A stretch of DNA of 64,000 bases from the NCBI RefSeq assembly GCF_041434935.1, contig NZ_CP107964.1, positions 2,790,001 through 2,854,000 of the forward strand, read 5' to 3'. Both the position numbers and the translations under genes were made by a program. Every line of letters starts with the position of its first letter. The stretch's first letter is position 1. Below the pieces are notes generated by a model that saw nothing but the letters and a program-made list of their open reading frames with translations, was not told the DNA's origin and did not search any database. This DNA comes from Kitasatospora sp. NBC_00374. Lineage in GTDB: Bacteria > Actinomycetota > Actinomycetes > Streptomycetales > Streptomycetaceae. Below are positions 34,165 through 44,503 of this stretch, piece after piece.

Positions 34165-34539
34165 TCAGGACCGGTCCGCGGCGGCTGAACCTCCCCTCCC
34201 CCAGGAGAGTCTGACGGTCAGGTGTGCCTCGCCGCCGGTGCGGGCGATCAGCGCGCCGGCCTCCGCGGTGAGCTTGATCCCGAACTCGATCTCCACGCCG
34301 TCGGGGCGCAGCCGGCCGTCGCGGAAGACCGCCAGGGCGGACTCGGCCGCGGCCCGGACACCGCCGAGCGCCTCCTCGAACCCGGCAGCGGCCTGCCGGA
34401 CCTGCCCGCCCGGGGCCCGGCCGACCGGCTGCATACCGTACGGCCCGTCGTCCGCACCGAGGTGGCCTTCCTCGGCGGCGGCGGTCTCGACGCGGACCAC
34501 GGCGCCCTCGTCGGTCAGGAACTCGATGTAGTCCGGCAC
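34165..34539 (-). CDS. Trypco1 (CU044_2847-type) protein
   Basis: This 124-residue product matches the trypsin-co-occurring domain 1 pattern. It starts PDYIEFLTDEGAVVRVET, has a Gly/Pro-rich loop and helix (FEEALGGVRAAAESALAVFRD), and ends VEIEFGIKLTAEAGALIARTG followed by a beta strand. These small proteins co-occur with trypsin-like or VMAP proteins and are thought to bind them. GTG at 34539 follows GGGGGGAG. It is first in the four-gene operon. Confidence 0.88.
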   Translation of the reverse strand: MPDYIEFLTDEGAVVRVETAAAEEGHLGADDGPYGMQPVGRAPGGQVRQAAAGFEEALGGVRAAAESALAVFRDGRLRPDGVEIEFGIKLTAEAGALIARTGGEAHLTVRLSWGRGGSAAADRS

Positions 34540-34831
34540 GGCACTCCCCCCAAAGACATGTGTGGTGGTCCGATCCGGCCTCGGGCGGTCGTTGCAGAGC
34601 CTGCACGCGCCACGCGGCGGTCAAACCCGATCGCGGTGTGAGCTGTCTCCCGTACGGTTCACGGGACATGACAGTAGGCCAGCACGTACCGTCGGCACCA
34701 TGGGACCTCTGGAGCCAAGGGTCCTGCCGCCCCGGATCGAGCGCCTGCCGGGCCGGGTGGCCGACGAACAACCGGCCGACCTCGCCGGGGAGCGGCGGAC
34801 CGTCGAGCACTTCCCGGCGGCCGGGCCAGGC
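34540..34831. other. Spacer upstream of the conflict operon
   Basis: No gene is called here. A plus-strand frame from ATG 34699 gives a plausible first 45 residues (MGPLEPRVLPPRIERLPG) but has no ribosome site and runs on antisense to the permease gene. The minus-strand promoter of the trypco1 operon must lie here; no -35/-10 pair stands out. Confidence 0.4.
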
Positions 34832-35779
34832 CTAGGCGACGGCCCCGGCCCCGGCCCCGCCGCGGGTGCGGGTCTCCAGCCACTCCGCGCAGCGGGAGAG
34901 CAGCCAGTTGAGCGCCACGAACACCAGCGCGATCTCGAAGTACACCTGCAGGAAGTCGTGGCCGAGGTAGGAGGCCAGCACATTGCCCTGGTGCATCAGC
35001 TCGGGGTAGCTGACCACGTAGCCGAGGGTGGTCTCCTTCAGCGCCCGCACCGCCTGGCCGATGATGGTCGGCAGCAGGGCCCGGACGGCCTGCGGCAGCA
35101 CGATCAGCCGCATGACCTGGCCGTGCCGCAGGCCGATGGCGTAGCCGGCCTCGCTCTGGCCGCGCGGGAGGGCGAGCACGCCGGCCCGGAAGATCTCCGC
35201 GAAGTTGCCCGCGCCGTGCAGCACGATGGGGACGACCAGCTGCCAGAACGGCGACATCCGCACGCCCAGTGCGGGCAGCCCGAGCAGGAAGAAGTAGACC
35301 AGGAACAGCAGCGGCAGCGACCGCAGCAGCTCCACCACCGCCGCGGCGGGCAGTGCGACGGCGGGCCGCCGGGAGAGCCGCAGCAGGCCCAGCAGCGCGC
35401 CGGCCGGCAGGCCGATCGCGATCGACACCAGACCGGCCACGATCGTGTTGCCGAGCGCGCTGAACAGGAACCGCTGGGCCGGGACGGTCAGCAGCGGCTG
35501 CCACTTGGCCGCGTCGAGCTGGCCGTGCGCGCCGAGTTGGGCGAGCAGAGCGGCGAGCAGCAGCACGATCAGCGCGCAGGCGCCGGCCGAGGCGATCCGC
35601 CGCTGCCTGCGCCCGCGCGGGCCGGGCGGTTCGAACAGCACGCCCGCGGCTCCCTGCAGCGGGGTCGGGGCGACGGCCCGGCGGAGCCCGGCCACCGGGC
35701 CGCCCGCCGGGGAGGCCGGCGCCGGCGCGGTCGGTCGGAGGGTGTCGATCACGGCTTCACCTCGGGCTGCCTTGTTCAT
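34832..35779 (-). CDS. Polar amino acid ABC transporter permease (second subunit)
   Basis: This 315-residue permease has five or more TM segments and the EAA-type loop (AGYAIGLRHGQVMRLIVLPQAVRALLP) that contacts the ATPase. It has a longer N-terminus than its partner, as in GluD. ATG at 35779 overlaps the partner's stop (ATGA at 35776-35779). With the partner it forms the channel of a family-3 importer for glutamate-like or other polar amino acids. The ATPase is encoded at 39887 on the opposite strand. Confidence 0.9.
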   Translation of the reverse strand: MNKAARGEAVIDTLRPTAPAPASPAGGPVAGLRRAVAPTPLQGAAGVLFEPPGPRGRRQRRIASAGACALIVLLLAALLAQLGAHGQLDAAKWQPLLTVPAQRFLFSALGNTIVAGLVSIAIGLPAGALLGLLRLSRRPAVALPAAAVVELLRSLPLLFLVYFFLLGLPALGVRMSPFWQLVVPIVLHGAGNFAEIFRAGVLALPRGQSEAGYAIGLRHGQVMRLIVLPQAVRALLPTIIGQAVRALKETTLGYVVSYPELMHQGNVLASYLGHDFLQVYFEIALVFVALNWLLSRCAEWLETRTRGGAGAGAVA

Positions 35780-36420
35780 CGGTGGATCCGGAAGCGTCGC
35801 TCCAGCGCGCCGGTCGCCATGCCGCCGGCCAGGGTGAGCGCCACGTAGAGCAGGGTGGCGGTGCCGAACAGCGCCAGCGGTTCGACGTACTGGACGTTCA
35901 ACTGCCGGATCACACCGGACAGTTCGTTGACCCCGGCGACCGAGCCGACCGCACTGCCCAGGGCGCAGGCGATGAACATGTTGCCCAGCGGCTGGATCAT
36001 CGCGCGCAGCGCCTGCGGGAGCACGATCAGCCGCAGGCACTGCCCGGTCGTGAGCCCCAGGGCCCGGCCCGCCTCGATCTGCCCGACCGGGACGGTCTCC
36101 AGACCGGAGCGCAGGATCTCGCAGACGTAGCCGGCCACGTACAGCGACAGGCCGACGACCAGCGACGGTTCCAGCGGCAGGGTGAGGCCGAGCTGCGGCA
36201 GGACGAACACCGACACCACCACGACCAGCAGCAGCGGCAGGTTGCGGAAGGTGTGGACGTAGACCGCGCCCACCGCGCGCAGCACGCGCAGCGGGGCGAC
36301 CCGGCACAGTCCGAGCACGCCGCCGAGCAGGAGCGCGGCGGTGTAGCCGGCGACGGTGAGCAGGACGGTCCGGCCGAAGCCGGCCAGGATCTCACCGAGG
36401 TGGTCGGCGACGACGTTCAC
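35776..36420 (-). CDS. Polar amino acid ABC transporter permease (first subunit)
   Basis: The 214-residue permease is of the HisMQ/GluC type. The EAA loop reads IEAGRALGLTTGQCLRLIVLPQALRAMIQP, and FRNLPLLL marks the early cytoplasmic region. GTG at 36420 follows closely after the binding-protein stop (36434), so the three genes form one operon, binding protein first. Confidence 0.9.
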   Translation of the reverse strand: MNVVADHLGEILAGFGRTVLLTVAGYTAALLLGGVLGLCRVAPLRVLRAVGAVYVHTFRNLPLLLVVVVSVFVLPQLGLTLPLEPSLVVGLSLYVAGYVCEILRSGLETVPVGQIEAGRALGLTTGQCLRLIVLPQALRAMIQPLGNMFIACALGSAVGSVAGVNELSGVIRQLNVQYVEPLALFGTATLLYVALTLAGGMATGALERRFRIHR

Positions 36421-36433
36421 GGCGGCGTTCCGT

Positions 36434-37369
36434 TCAGGAGGATGCGGAGGGGGCGGGGGCCGGGGTGATCCCCAGGTCGCCGACGGGCGGGGGCGTGGGC
36501 GCCGGCGCCTTGGTGAGCGGCGTGACGTTGTCCTCCCAGGCCTGCTTCCACAGCCCGTCCTGCTCGATCTCCGTGAAGAAGTCGTTGACGATCCGGGTGA
36601 ACGCCGGGTCGTCCTTCGGCAGGCCCACCCCGTACATCGAGGCGCCGTAGGTGAAGGAGAGCATCTCCAGCGCCGGATCCTTCTTCGCCTGGGCGATCGC
36701 GACGGCCTGGTTGTTGACGAAGGCGTCGCCGCGGCCGTCGTGCAGCGCCTGGAGGCACTGGCTGACGGTCTGGAAGACCACCGGTTCCGCGTTCGGCGCC
36801 GCCTTCTTCAGCGCCTCCACCGCGGGGCCGGCCGTGGTGATCACCTTGCGGCCGTTGAGGTCGTTGACACCCGCGATGCCGGTCGTGCCCTTGCGGACCA
36901 GGAGGGCCTGGCCGAGGTTCATGTAGGGGCCGCCGAAGGAGACCTTCTTCAGCCGCTCGGGCGTGATCAGGTAGGTGGATATGACGACGTCGACGGTGTT
37001 GTTCTGGAGCAGCGCCTCACGGGTGTCCGCGGTCACCCCGACATGTTCGACCGCGGGCTTGCCCAGCAGGTACTTGGCCAGCAGCTGGGTGAGGTCGCTC
37101 TCGAAGCCCTGGTAGTCGTCGGTCAGCGGGTTCTTCTCGGAGAAGCCCGGGCTGGTGTCGGAGGCCCCGGCGGTCAGGTGGCCGTTCCGGCGGATGCGGT
37201 CCAGCGTCGGGCTGGCCGGCAGGTTCTTGCCGACCGGCGCCTTCGAGAGCAGCGAGCCGGCCGGGCCGGTGTCGGAGGGCAGCGGGGCGGCGCCCGAGCC
37301 ACAGGCGGTGATCACCGAGGTGGCGCAGACGACGGCGGCCGCGAGGGCGACGACTCTCCTGACGGTCAT
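36434..37369 (-). CDS. Family-3 solute-binding lipoprotein (glutamate-type)
   Basis: The 311-residue product has a lipoprotein signal (VVALAAAVVCATSVITAC), so Cys would be lipidated outside the membrane. The family-3 binding fold follows (LTAGASDTSPGFSEKN, DVVISTYLITPERLKKVSF, FVNNQAVAIAQAKKD). The ligand is a polar amino acid or derivative. The C-terminal Pro-rich tail is unusual but harmless. It is divergent from the RpiR gene and preceded by GTAG/CTAC inverted repeats. Confidence 0.92.
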   Translation of the reverse strand: MTVRRVVALAAAVVCATSVITACGSGAAPLPSDTGPAGSLLSKAPVGKNLPASPTLDRIRRNGHLTAGASDTSPGFSEKNPLTDDYQGFESDLTQLLAKYLLGKPAVEHVGVTADTREALLQNNTVDVVISTYLITPERLKKVSFGGPYMNLGQALLVRKGTTGIAGVNDLNGRKVITTAGPAVEALKKAAPNAEPVVFQTVSQCLQALHDGRGDAFVNNQAVAIAQAKKDPALEMLSFTYGASMYGVGLPKDDPAFTRIVNDFFTEIEQDGLWKQAWEDNVTPLTKAPAPTPPPVGDLGITPAPAPSASS

Positions 37370-37483
37370 GACCTGGTCCTTTCGCTGGCCGCGGAGGGGC
37401 GCGGCGGTGGGCGGTGCCGACAGGGCGGGGCGGGGGGTCCGGCTGTCCGCGGCACGTAGCCGCGGCAGCCGTTCTGTCGTGGG

Positions 37484-37511
37484 TACTACAGGATTGGTAG
37501 AACCGGTAGTA
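37484..37511. promoter_or_regulatory. TACTAC/GTAGTA inverted repeats before the binding-protein gene
   Basis: TACTAC (37484-37489) and GTAGTA (37506-37511) are perfect inverted arms, with an extra GTAG (37497-37500) between them. The same core recurs upstream of the RpiR and C45 genes at 38602-38669, suggesting one shared regulator. Confidence 0.5.
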
Positions 37512-37632
37512 GGCGCTCACCCTAGCCGCCCCGAGGCCGCTGTCAAGGGCCCCGCCACAGCTGCTGCCCGTCCGCCCCCGCCCCGCGGCCCGCCCGTACC
37601 GCCCCGCGGCCGTGCCGCCGCGCCCTCGCGGT

Positions 37633-38583
37633 TCAGCCCTCCGCAGCTCGGCCCTCCGCGCCCGCGGCCCCCCTGCGCTGGGCCGCCCGACGCGGGACGT
37701 AGACCGCCGGATCGCGGCCGGTCAGCGCCTCGCGCAGCCGGTTCAGCGTCTCGCCCGCGGCCGCCGCCCGGTCGGCGTCCTCGGCCTGCACGGCCAGCAG
37801 CAGGGCGTCGTTGAGCGCGATCGAGGCCAGCTCCTCCCCGGCCAGGCCGCCGCTGGAGAACAGTGCCGTCAGCACCACGTCGACCCGGTCCTGGAGGACG
37901 GGTCCGAGCGAGTCGGTGACCAGGATCCGGGCGGCCCCCACCTGCGCGGCGTGGTCCAGCACCACCTCCAGGTCGTCCAGCAGCCGACCGGGCGCGTAGA
38001 CCACCAGGACGTCCTGCGCGGACAGCGGCAGCAGCGCGTCCGCGAGGTGGAAACCCGTGGACGCGGCGACCCTGGTCCGCCGCCCCAGCCGGGCGAGCCG
38101 CAGGGCGAGGTGGCGGGCCACCAGTTCGGACGCGCCCACGCCGAAGGCCATCACCTCGCGCGCCCCGGAGAGCAGGTCGACCGCCTGCCGGAAGGCGGCC
38201 GGGTCGAGCCGGTGGCGGGTCTGCTGCAGCCGGTCCACGGCCTCGTCGAAGACCTGGTCGATCACCGTCCCGGCGTCCCCGTCGACCGGGCGGCGGCGCA
38301 CCGCGGACGGCCGGCTGCTGTCCACGAAGTGCCGGCCGAGCTCCCGCTTGAGGTCGGGCAGCCCGCTGTAGCCGAGCGCCTTGGCGGTGCGTACGACGGT
38401 GGCGTCGCTGGTGCCGGAGGCGCGGGCCAGCTGTTCGGCGGTGGCGAACGGCACGTCCTGGACGTGGTTGCGCAGATACTCCGCGACCCGCCGCTCGGCC
38501 GGGGAGAGCGTGGCCAGCTGTTCGGCGACCCGGGCGTGGAAACCGGCGGCACCGGCCTCGCCGGCGGCTGAAGTAGTCCTCAT
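37633..38583 (-). CDS. MurR/RpiR-family transcriptional regulator
   Basis: The 316-residue product has an N-terminal HTH (LSPAERRVAEYLRNHVQDVPFATAEQLARASGTSDATVVRTAKALGY) and a C-terminal SIS sugar-isomerase fold (AREVMAFGVGASELVARHLALRLARLG) for sensing a phosphosugar or similar ligand. ATG at 38583 was chosen; an ATG at 38601 lies inside the operator. It is divergent from the C45 gene and probably represses both it and the ABC importer operon via GTAG-N6-CTAC sites. Confidence 0.92.
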   Translation of the reverse strand: MRTTSAAGEAGAAGFHARVAEQLATLSPAERRVAEYLRNHVQDVPFATAEQLARASGTSDATVVRTAKALGYSGLPDLKRELGRHFVDSSRPSAVRRRPVDGDAGTVIDQVFDEAVDRLQQTRHRLDPAAFRQAVDLLSGAREVMAFGVGASELVARHLALRLARLGRRTRVAASTGFHLADALLPLSAQDVLVVYAPGRLLDDLEVVLDHAAQVGAARILVTDSLGPVLQDRVDVVLTALFSSGGLAGEELASIALNDALLLAVQAEDADRAAAAGETLNRLREALTGRDPAVYVPRRAAQRRGAAGAEGRAAEG

Positions 38584-38601
38584 GACAGTACTTGACTCCA
38601 T

Positions 38602-38669
38602 TGTAGTTTCGGCTACGCTCTGGCAGCACTACAGCTACGAAATGCGTCGCGCTTGTAGTCGATGCTACA
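38602..38669. promoter_or_regulatory. Two GTAG-N6-CTAC operators between rpiR-type and C45 genes
   Basis: TGTAG-N6-CTACG (38602-38617) and the perfect dyad TGTAG-N6-CTACA (38654-38669) flank the divergent promoters, 52 bases apart. A further CACTACAGCTACGAAA lies between them. RpiR proteins are known to bind such short dyads. Confidence 0.6.
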
Positions 38670-38700
38670 GAGCGGTCCGCTCAGCACCCGAGGGAAGTCC

Positions 38701-39885
38701 ATGCACACACCGCCCATCCCCGTGATCGAGATCTCCGGGCCCCCGCGGGAGCGCGGCCGCACGTACGGGGAGGCCGCCCGCCCCCAGATCGAGGCGGCGC
38801 TGGAGTTCTACGGCGAGTCCTTCGCCCGAGGCAGCCGGCTGGACTGGCACGGGGTCACCGAGCGGGCCCGGCTGTGGGTGCCGCTCGTCGAGGACTTCGC
38901 GCCCGACCTGCTGGAGGAACTGCGCGGCGTCGCCGAAGGCGCCGGGACGGGCCTGCTCGACCTGATGGCCCTCAACGCCCGCGGCGAGATCGTCTACGAC
39001 CGCACCTTCGCCCGGATGGGCCGGCCGCCACAGGCACCCGGGACCGCCGGGGCCGAGGCCGACGCCGAGCCCGCCGAGGCGGCCGACGGCTGCTCCTCCT
39101 TCGCCCTGCTGCCCCCCGCCGCCGGCGACGGGCACGTCTGGGCCGGGCAGAACTGGGACTGGCGCACCGGCGCCGGCCGGACCCTGGTCGCCCTGCGCGT
39201 GGTGCAGCCGCCGCGCCCCACCGTGGTGATGGTGGTCGAGGCCGGGCAGATCGGCCGGCACGGCGCCAACTCCGCGGGCATCGCCCTGAACGCCAACGGG
39301 CTCGGCGGCCGCTTCGGCGACGAGATCGGCGTCCCGCAGACCTTCATCCGACGGCGGATCCTGGACCAGGCGAACTTCAAGGACGCCCTCCAGGTGCCGT
39401 TCTCCGCCCGCCAGCAGATCCCCACCAACCTGCTGTACACCCACCGCGACGGCGTCTCGATCGATCTGGAGACCACCCCCGGGCGGCACCAGTGGCTCTA
39501 CCCCGAGCAGGGCCTGCTGGTGCACGGCAACCACTACCAGGCCGCCGTACCACCGCAGTTGGCCGACAGCTACCGTCCCTTCTCGGTGGACTCGCTCTAC
39601 CGGGTCCCGCTGATCGAGGCGGCACTGCGCCGGGCCCGTGACCTCTCCGAGCCGGAGGACGTCCGCGGTGTCATCGAGCAGGCCCTCGGCGACCACTTCG
39701 GCCTGCCGCACTCGGTCTGCAACCACCCCGACCCGCAGACCGACCCGCTGCTGCAGACCAGCACCATCGCCTCCAACATCGTCGACCTGACCACCGGCGA
39801 GTACCACGTCGCGGCCGGGCTTCCCTGCGGCACGCCGTACCGCCCGCTGCCCTGGAACGTCTACGACGGCCCCGGGGGCTGCTGA
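38701..39885 (+). CDS. C45-family autoproteolytic acyltransferase/hydrolase
   Basis: The 394-residue product resembles acyl-CoA:6-aminopenicillanate acyltransferase (peptidase C45), an Ntn hydrolase. Cys131 in [10 protein letters not shown] is the expected N-terminal nucleophile exposed by self-cleavage. GQNWDW and [17 protein letters not shown] are other family motifs. Such enzymes cleave or form amide bonds of acylated amino acids or peptides. ATG at 38701 follows GAGGGAAG. The ATPase of an amino acid importer starts one base after its stop, so hydrolysis and uptake are linked. No secretion signal is seen, so it acts in the cytoplasm. Confidence 0.88.
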   Translation: MHTPPIPVIEISGPPRERGRTYGEAARPQIEAALEFYGESFARGSRLDWHGVTERARLWVPLVEDFAPDLLEELRGVAEGAGTGLLDLMALNARGEIVYDRTFARMGRPPQAPGTAGAEADAEPAEAADGCSSFALLPPAAGDGHVWAGQNWDWRTGAGRTLVALRVVQPPRPTVVMVVEAGQIGRHGANSAGIALNANGLGGRFGDEIGVPQTFIRRRILDQANFKDALQVPFSARQQIPTNLLYTHRDGVSIDLETTPGRHQWLYPEQGLLVHGNHYQAAVPPQLADSYRPFSVDSLYRVPLIEAALRRARDLSEPEDVRGVIEQALGDHFGLPHSVCNHPDPQTDPLLQTSTIASNIVDLTTGEYHVAAGLPCGTPYRPLPWNVYDGPGGC

Positions 39886-39886
39886 C

Positions 39887-40660
<774 letters not shown>

Positions 40661-40849
40661 CCGTCGGTGCCGTCCGGCCCCGCGCACCTCCCGGATTCAG
40701 CCGGGCGGCCGCACCGCACCGCCCTTCGAGCGGGCGGGACCTGCCGAACTGCCGTACGAGCAGGTGATGCCACTGTCCGATGCGGCCGGGGACGCGTCCG
40801 CGCGGGCGGGTAGGTTGGTTCCGCCGAGGACGGCCAGGGGAGGAGCGGG

Positions 40850-41545
40850 ATGCCGAACGGGACCGAGGAACAGGCACCACTGGCGATCGTGGCCACCACC
40901 GCGGAGGTGCTCGGCCATCCGGACGGCCACCGGGGCCTGCTGAATCCGGTGGAGCGGGACCGGGCGGACCGGTTCCGCAGGGAGTCCAGCCGGCGGGACT
41001 TCATCGCCGCGCATGTCCTGGTCCGGCTCTGCGCCGCCCGGCTGCTCGGCCTGCGGCCCGGTGAACTCGCCTTCGAACAGCACTGTCCAGGCTGCGGCCT
41101 GCTCGGTCACGGCCGACCGCGGCTGGCCGACCGGCCGGACGTCTGGCTCAGCCTCTCGCACACCGAGGGTGTGGTCGCGGCGGCGGCCGGCCGGGGGCCG
41201 GTCGGCATCGACGTGGAGGTGCTCAAGCGCCCCGGCCCCGACCCGGGCCTGCTCGCCCGGGTGCTCACCGACGCCGAACGGGCCCAGGTGGCCGGGCACC
41301 CCGAGCCGGAGCACGCGTTCCTGCGGCAGTGGGTACGCAAGGAGGCGCTGATCAAGGTCGGCCGGACCACCCTCGACAGCCTCGCCGAACTCGACCTCTC
41401 CGCGCTGCCGTTGAGCCGCACGGACGGGCCGGCCGACGCCGTCCACCCCTTCGAGGACCTGCACATCCTGGACCGCACCGACCACCTGCGCGGCGCCGTC
41501 GCCGCCGTCGTCAGCGCGGTGCCGGCGGTGATCGGGACGGCCTGA
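40850..41545 (+). CDS. 4'-phosphopantetheinyl transferase (Sfp type)
   Basis: The 231-residue product keeps the Sfp motifs SLSHTEG (about 101-107), GIDVE (119-123, Mg2+ ligands) and WVRKEALIK (161-169). It activates carrier proteins of polyketide, nonribosomal peptide or fatty acid synthases by adding phosphopantetheine from CoA. A CPGCG pair at 79-83 may bind metal. ATG at 40850 follows GGAGGAG. No synthase genes are in the window, so it probably serves clusters elsewhere. Confidence 0.93.
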   Translation: MPNGTEEQAPLAIVATTAEVLGHPDGHRGLLNPVERDRADRFRRESSRRDFIAAHVLVRLCAARLLGLRPGELAFEQHCPGCGLLGHGRPRLADRPDVWLSLSHTEGVVAAAAGRGPVGIDVEVLKRPGPDPGLLARVLTDAERAQVAGHPEPEHAFLRQWVRKEALIKVGRTTLDSLAELDLSALPLSRTDGPADAVHPFEDLHILDRTDHLRGAVAAVVSAVPAVIGTA

Positions 41546-41655
41546 GGGGGCGCCGCCCCGGCCCGGAGACCCGGATAAGCGGGTGTTAGCGTGCTGCCGG
41601 CCCTCCGGCCGACCGCCCCCGTGGCGGCTTTCCGCGCGTAAAGGATCACCGCACC

Positions 41656-42141
41656 ATGGCCAAGCTCCTGCTGAGCCTGCACGTCCTGGCCTCGGTCCTG
41701 TTCATCGGACCGGTCGCGGTCGCGGTCAGCATGTTCCCGGCCCGCGCCCGGGTGGCGCTCGCGGCCGGTCCCGAGCAGGCCACCGCGGCCGCCTCGGTCC
41801 GGCTGTTGCACCGGATCACCAACGTCTACGCCCTGCTCGGGGTCGCCGTGCCGGTCCTCGGTGTGGGCACGGCCCAGGTGATGGGCATCATCGGCCAGCC
41901 CTGGCTGATCGTCTCCATCGTGCTCACCACCCTCTCCGCCGGCGCTCTGCTGCTCTTCGTGGTGCCCTCGCAGCAGGCCACCGTCGACGCCCTGGACGCG
42001 GCCGACCCGGCGGGCGAGGACCACGCCCGGGCCGAGCGCGCCCTGCGGCTGCTGCCGATGACGGCCGGGGTGTTCAACCTGCTGTGGGCCGTCGTGGTGG
42101 TCATGATGGTGGTCCGCCCCGGCTCGACGACCGGCGCGTAG
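41656..42141 (+). CDS. DUF2269-like integral membrane protein
   Basis: The 161-residue product has four hydrophobic segments (LLLSLHVLASVLFIGPVAVAV at the N-terminus, FNLLWAVVVVMMVV at the C-terminus) and the HVLASVLFIGP start usual in DUF2269 proteins. Function is unknown. It is a lone gene between the transferase and DUF89 genes on the same strand. Confidence 0.75.
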   Translation: MAKLLLSLHVLASVLFIGPVAVAVSMFPARARVALAAGPEQATAAASVRLLHRITNVYALLGVAVPVLGVGTAQVMGIIGQPWLIVSIVLTTLSAGALLLFVVPSQQATVDALDAADPAGEDHARAERALRLLPMTAGVFNLLWAVVVVMMVVRPGSTTGA

Positions 42142-42168
42142 CCCCTGCCGCCTCCCCACGGACCCGCC

Positions 42169-43365
42169 ATGCCACCTGCCCCGACCGCACCCGTGATCCG
42201 CAGTGACGTCCCCGGGTCCTTCGCCCGGGCCGTCTTCCACGAGCGCCATCCCGAGCTCGTCCGGCAGGTCCTGGACGCGCTGCCGTACGGGCCCGCCGAG
42301 CGGGCGGCGGTCGGGCGGCTGCTCACCGAGAGCACGTCCGGGGTCCTGTCGCCGCCGGACCCGGGCTGGCACGACCACGCCCGGTGGCTGGCCTGGGGCG
42401 AGGGCCGGTGGGGCCGGCCGTGGGGCGAGGCGCCGTTCCTGTGGGCCGAGAGCTGGTTCTACCGGCGACTGCTCGACGCCACCGGCTACTTCCGGCCGGG
42501 AGCGTGGCAGGGCGTGGACCCGTTCGCGCCGTTCAAGAGCGCCGAGCTGGCGAGCCCGGCGGTGGACGAGGAGTTGGCCGCGCTCGGCACGCTGCCCGAA
42601 ACGGGCCGCGCGGACGCGCTGCTGACCTCCGCGCTCTGGGGCAACCGTGCGGACCTGAGCTTCCGGATCACCGCCGGCGCGGGCGAGGGCCCCTCCCCGT
42701 CGGGCCTGCTCGCCGACGACCGCGCCGTCCTGTGGGACGCGCTGGCGAACGCGTCCGGCGGGCGGGTCTGCGTGGTCGCCGACAACGCCGGGCGGGAACT
42801 GCTGCCGGATCTGGTGCTGATCGACCATCTGCTGGCCCAGGGGCTCGCGGGCTCCGTGGTCCTCTTCGTGAAGCCCCAGCCGTACTTCGTGTCCGACGCC
42901 ACGATGGCCGACGTCCTGGCCACCGTCGAACGGCTGCGCACCGCGCCGGGGCCGATCGGCCGCCGGCTCTGGCAGGCCCTGGGCGCCGGCTCGCTGGAGG
43001 TACGCACCCACCCGTTCTTCTGCGCCCCGCTGCCGTTCCACGACCTGCCGGCCGACCTGCGCGCCGAGTTCGCGGGCGCGGCCATGACGATCCTCAAGGG
43101 CGACCTCAACTACCGCCGGCTGGTCGGCGACCGGCACTGGCCGGCCGCCACCCCGTTCGGGGACAGCGTCGCCCACTTCCCGTCCCCGGTGACGGCCCTG
43201 CGCACCCTCAAGTCGGAGGTCGCCGTGGGCCTTTCCGCCCCGCTGGTCGCCGAGCTCGACCGCACCGACCGGCCCTGGCGCACCAGCGGCCAGTACGCGG
43301 TCATCCAGTCGCACCCGGCGCGCAGAGGCCCGGCCTCCGCCTTGTTGCACAATATGTGCAGGTAG
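42169..43365 (+). CDS. DUF89/ARMT1-family damage-control phosphatase
   Basis: The 398-residue product shows the DUF89 metal site: [21 protein letters not shown] (Asp-Asn) and [18 protein letters not shown] (Lys-Gly-Asp). The family removes phosphate from damaged phosphometabolites such as sugar phosphates. ATG at 42169. The last codons contain the palindrome TGCACA-ATA-TGTGCA (43346-43360), apparently part of the promoter for the downstream tsaD. Confidence 0.88.
   Translation: MPPAPTAPVIRSDVPGSFARAVFHERHPELVRQVLDALPYGPAERAAVGRLLTESTSGVLSPPDPGWHDHARWLAWGEGRWGRPWGEAPFLWAESWFYRRLLDATGYFRPGAWQGVDPFAPFKSAELASPAVDEELAALGTLPETGRADALLTSALWGNRADLSFRITAGAGEGPSPSGLLADDRAVLWDALANASGGRVCVVADNAGRELLPDLVLIDHLLAQGLAGSVVLFVKPQPYFVSDATMADVLATVERLRTAPGPIGRRLWQALGAGSLEVRTHPFFCAPLPFHDLPADLRAEFAGAAMTILKGDLNYRRLVGDRHWPAATPFGDSVAHFPSPVTALRTLKSEVAVGLSAPLVAELDRTDRPWRTSGQYAVIQSHPARRGPASALLHNMCR
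43346..43360. promoter_or_regulatory. TGCACA-ATA-TGTGCA palindrome before tsaD
   Basis: Perfect 6-base arms surround ATA, 35 bases before the tsaD start and inside the DUF89 coding end. The AT-rich core stands out. It resembles the TTGCA palindrome at 23236, but the regulator is unknown. Confidence 0.5.
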
Positions 43366-43394
43366 TTGGCCAAGGCAACAGAGGGTGGCAGCGG

Positions 43395-44477
43395 GTGGCG
43401 ACAGTGGCGGGATCACCGGTGGTGCTGGGGATCGAGTCCTCCTGCGACGAGACCGGCGCCGGCCTCGTCCGGGACGGCCGGCTGCTCGGACAGGCGGTGG
43501 CGTCCAGCATGGACGAGCACGCCCGGTTCGGCGGGGTGGTGCCGGAGATCGCCGCCCGCGCCCATGTGCACGCGGTGGCTCCCGTCGTCCGCGAGGCGCT
43601 GGACCGGGCCGGGCTGACCCTCGCCGACGTCGGGGCGGTCGCCGTCACCACCGGCCCCGGCCTGTCCGGCGCCCTGCAGGTCGGCGTGGCCGCCGCGAAG
43701 AGCTACGCCTTCTCGCTCGGCGTCCCGCTGTACGGCGTCCACCACCTGGCCGGCCACGTCGCCGCCGCCACCCTGGACGGCGGGCCGCTGCCGGACCCCT
43801 GTGTGGTGCTGATCGTCTCCGGCGGCCACACCTCGCTGCTCCTGGTCCGCGACCTCGCCCGCGACCCGATCGTCCACCTCGGCGACACCCTCGACGACGC
43901 GGCCGGCGAGTGCTTCGACAAGGTCGCCCGCATCCTCCGCCTGCCCTACCCCGGCGGCCCCGCGATCGACCGCTCCGCCCGCGACGGCGACCCGGGGGCC
44001 GTCCGCTTCCCCCGCCCGCTGACCGGCCCCCGCGACGACCCGTACGCCTTCTCCTTCTCCGGCCTCAAGACCGCCGCCGCCCGCTGGGTCGAGGCCCAGC
44101 GCACCACCGGCGCCGAGCCGCGGGTACCGGACGCGGCCGCCGCCCTGCAGGAGGCCGTCGCCGACGTCCTCACCCGCAAGGCCGTCCGGGCCTGCACCGA
44201 CCACGGCATCACCACCCTGGTCGTGGTCGGCGGCGTCGCCGCCAACTCCCGCGTCCGGGCGCTGGCCGAACAGCGCTGCGCGGCGGCGGGCATCACCCTG
44301 CGCGTCCCCCGGCCGGGGCTGTGCACCGACAACGGCGCGATGATCGCCGCCATCGGCGGCCTGCTCGCCCGTTCGGGCGCCGAACCCGCCCCGCTCGACG
44401 TCGCCGTCGACCCGTCCGCACCCCTGGAGTACGCCGCGCTCACCCCGCTCCCGCACCGCACCGGCCGGGCGGCCTGA
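43395..44477 (+). CDS. tsaD: tRNA N6-adenosine threonylcarbamoyltransferase (TsaD)
   Basis: The 360-residue product has [10 protein letters not shown] at the N-terminus, the metal site HHLAGH (116-121), IVSGGHTSL and [11 protein letters not shown], all TsaD hallmarks. TsaD transfers threonylcarbamoyl to A37 of ANN-decoding tRNAs, working with TsaB, TsaC and TsaE. None of those genes, nor rimI or groES/groEL, is adjacent, although streptomycetes usually keep tsaD in that setting. This may therefore be a second copy. GTG at 43395 follows GAGGG about ten bases upstream. Confidence 0.92.
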   Translation: MATVAGSPVVLGIESSCDETGAGLVRDGRLLGQAVASSMDEHARFGGVVPEIAARAHVHAVAPVVREALDRAGLTLADVGAVAVTTGPGLSGALQVGVAAAKSYAFSLGVPLYGVHHLAGHVAAATLDGGPLPDPCVVLIVSGGHTSLLLVRDLARDPIVHLGDTLDDAAGECFDKVARILRLPYPGGPAIDRSARDGDPGAVRFPRPLTGPRDDPYAFSFSGLKTAAARWVEAQRTTGAEPRVPDAAAALQEAVADVLTRKAVRACTDHGITTLVVVGGVAANSRVRALAEQRCAAAGITLRVPRPGLCTDNGAMIAAIGGLLARSGAEPAPLDVAVDPSAPLEYAALTPLPHRTGRAA

Positions 44478-44503
44478 CCTGCGGGCCCGGCGCGGAGGCG
44501 CGG

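Noticed and set aside
34699..34831. Plus-strand frame beginning MGPLEPRVLPPRIERLPG
   Set aside because: No ribosome site or stop before running antisense into the permease gene; no family recognised.
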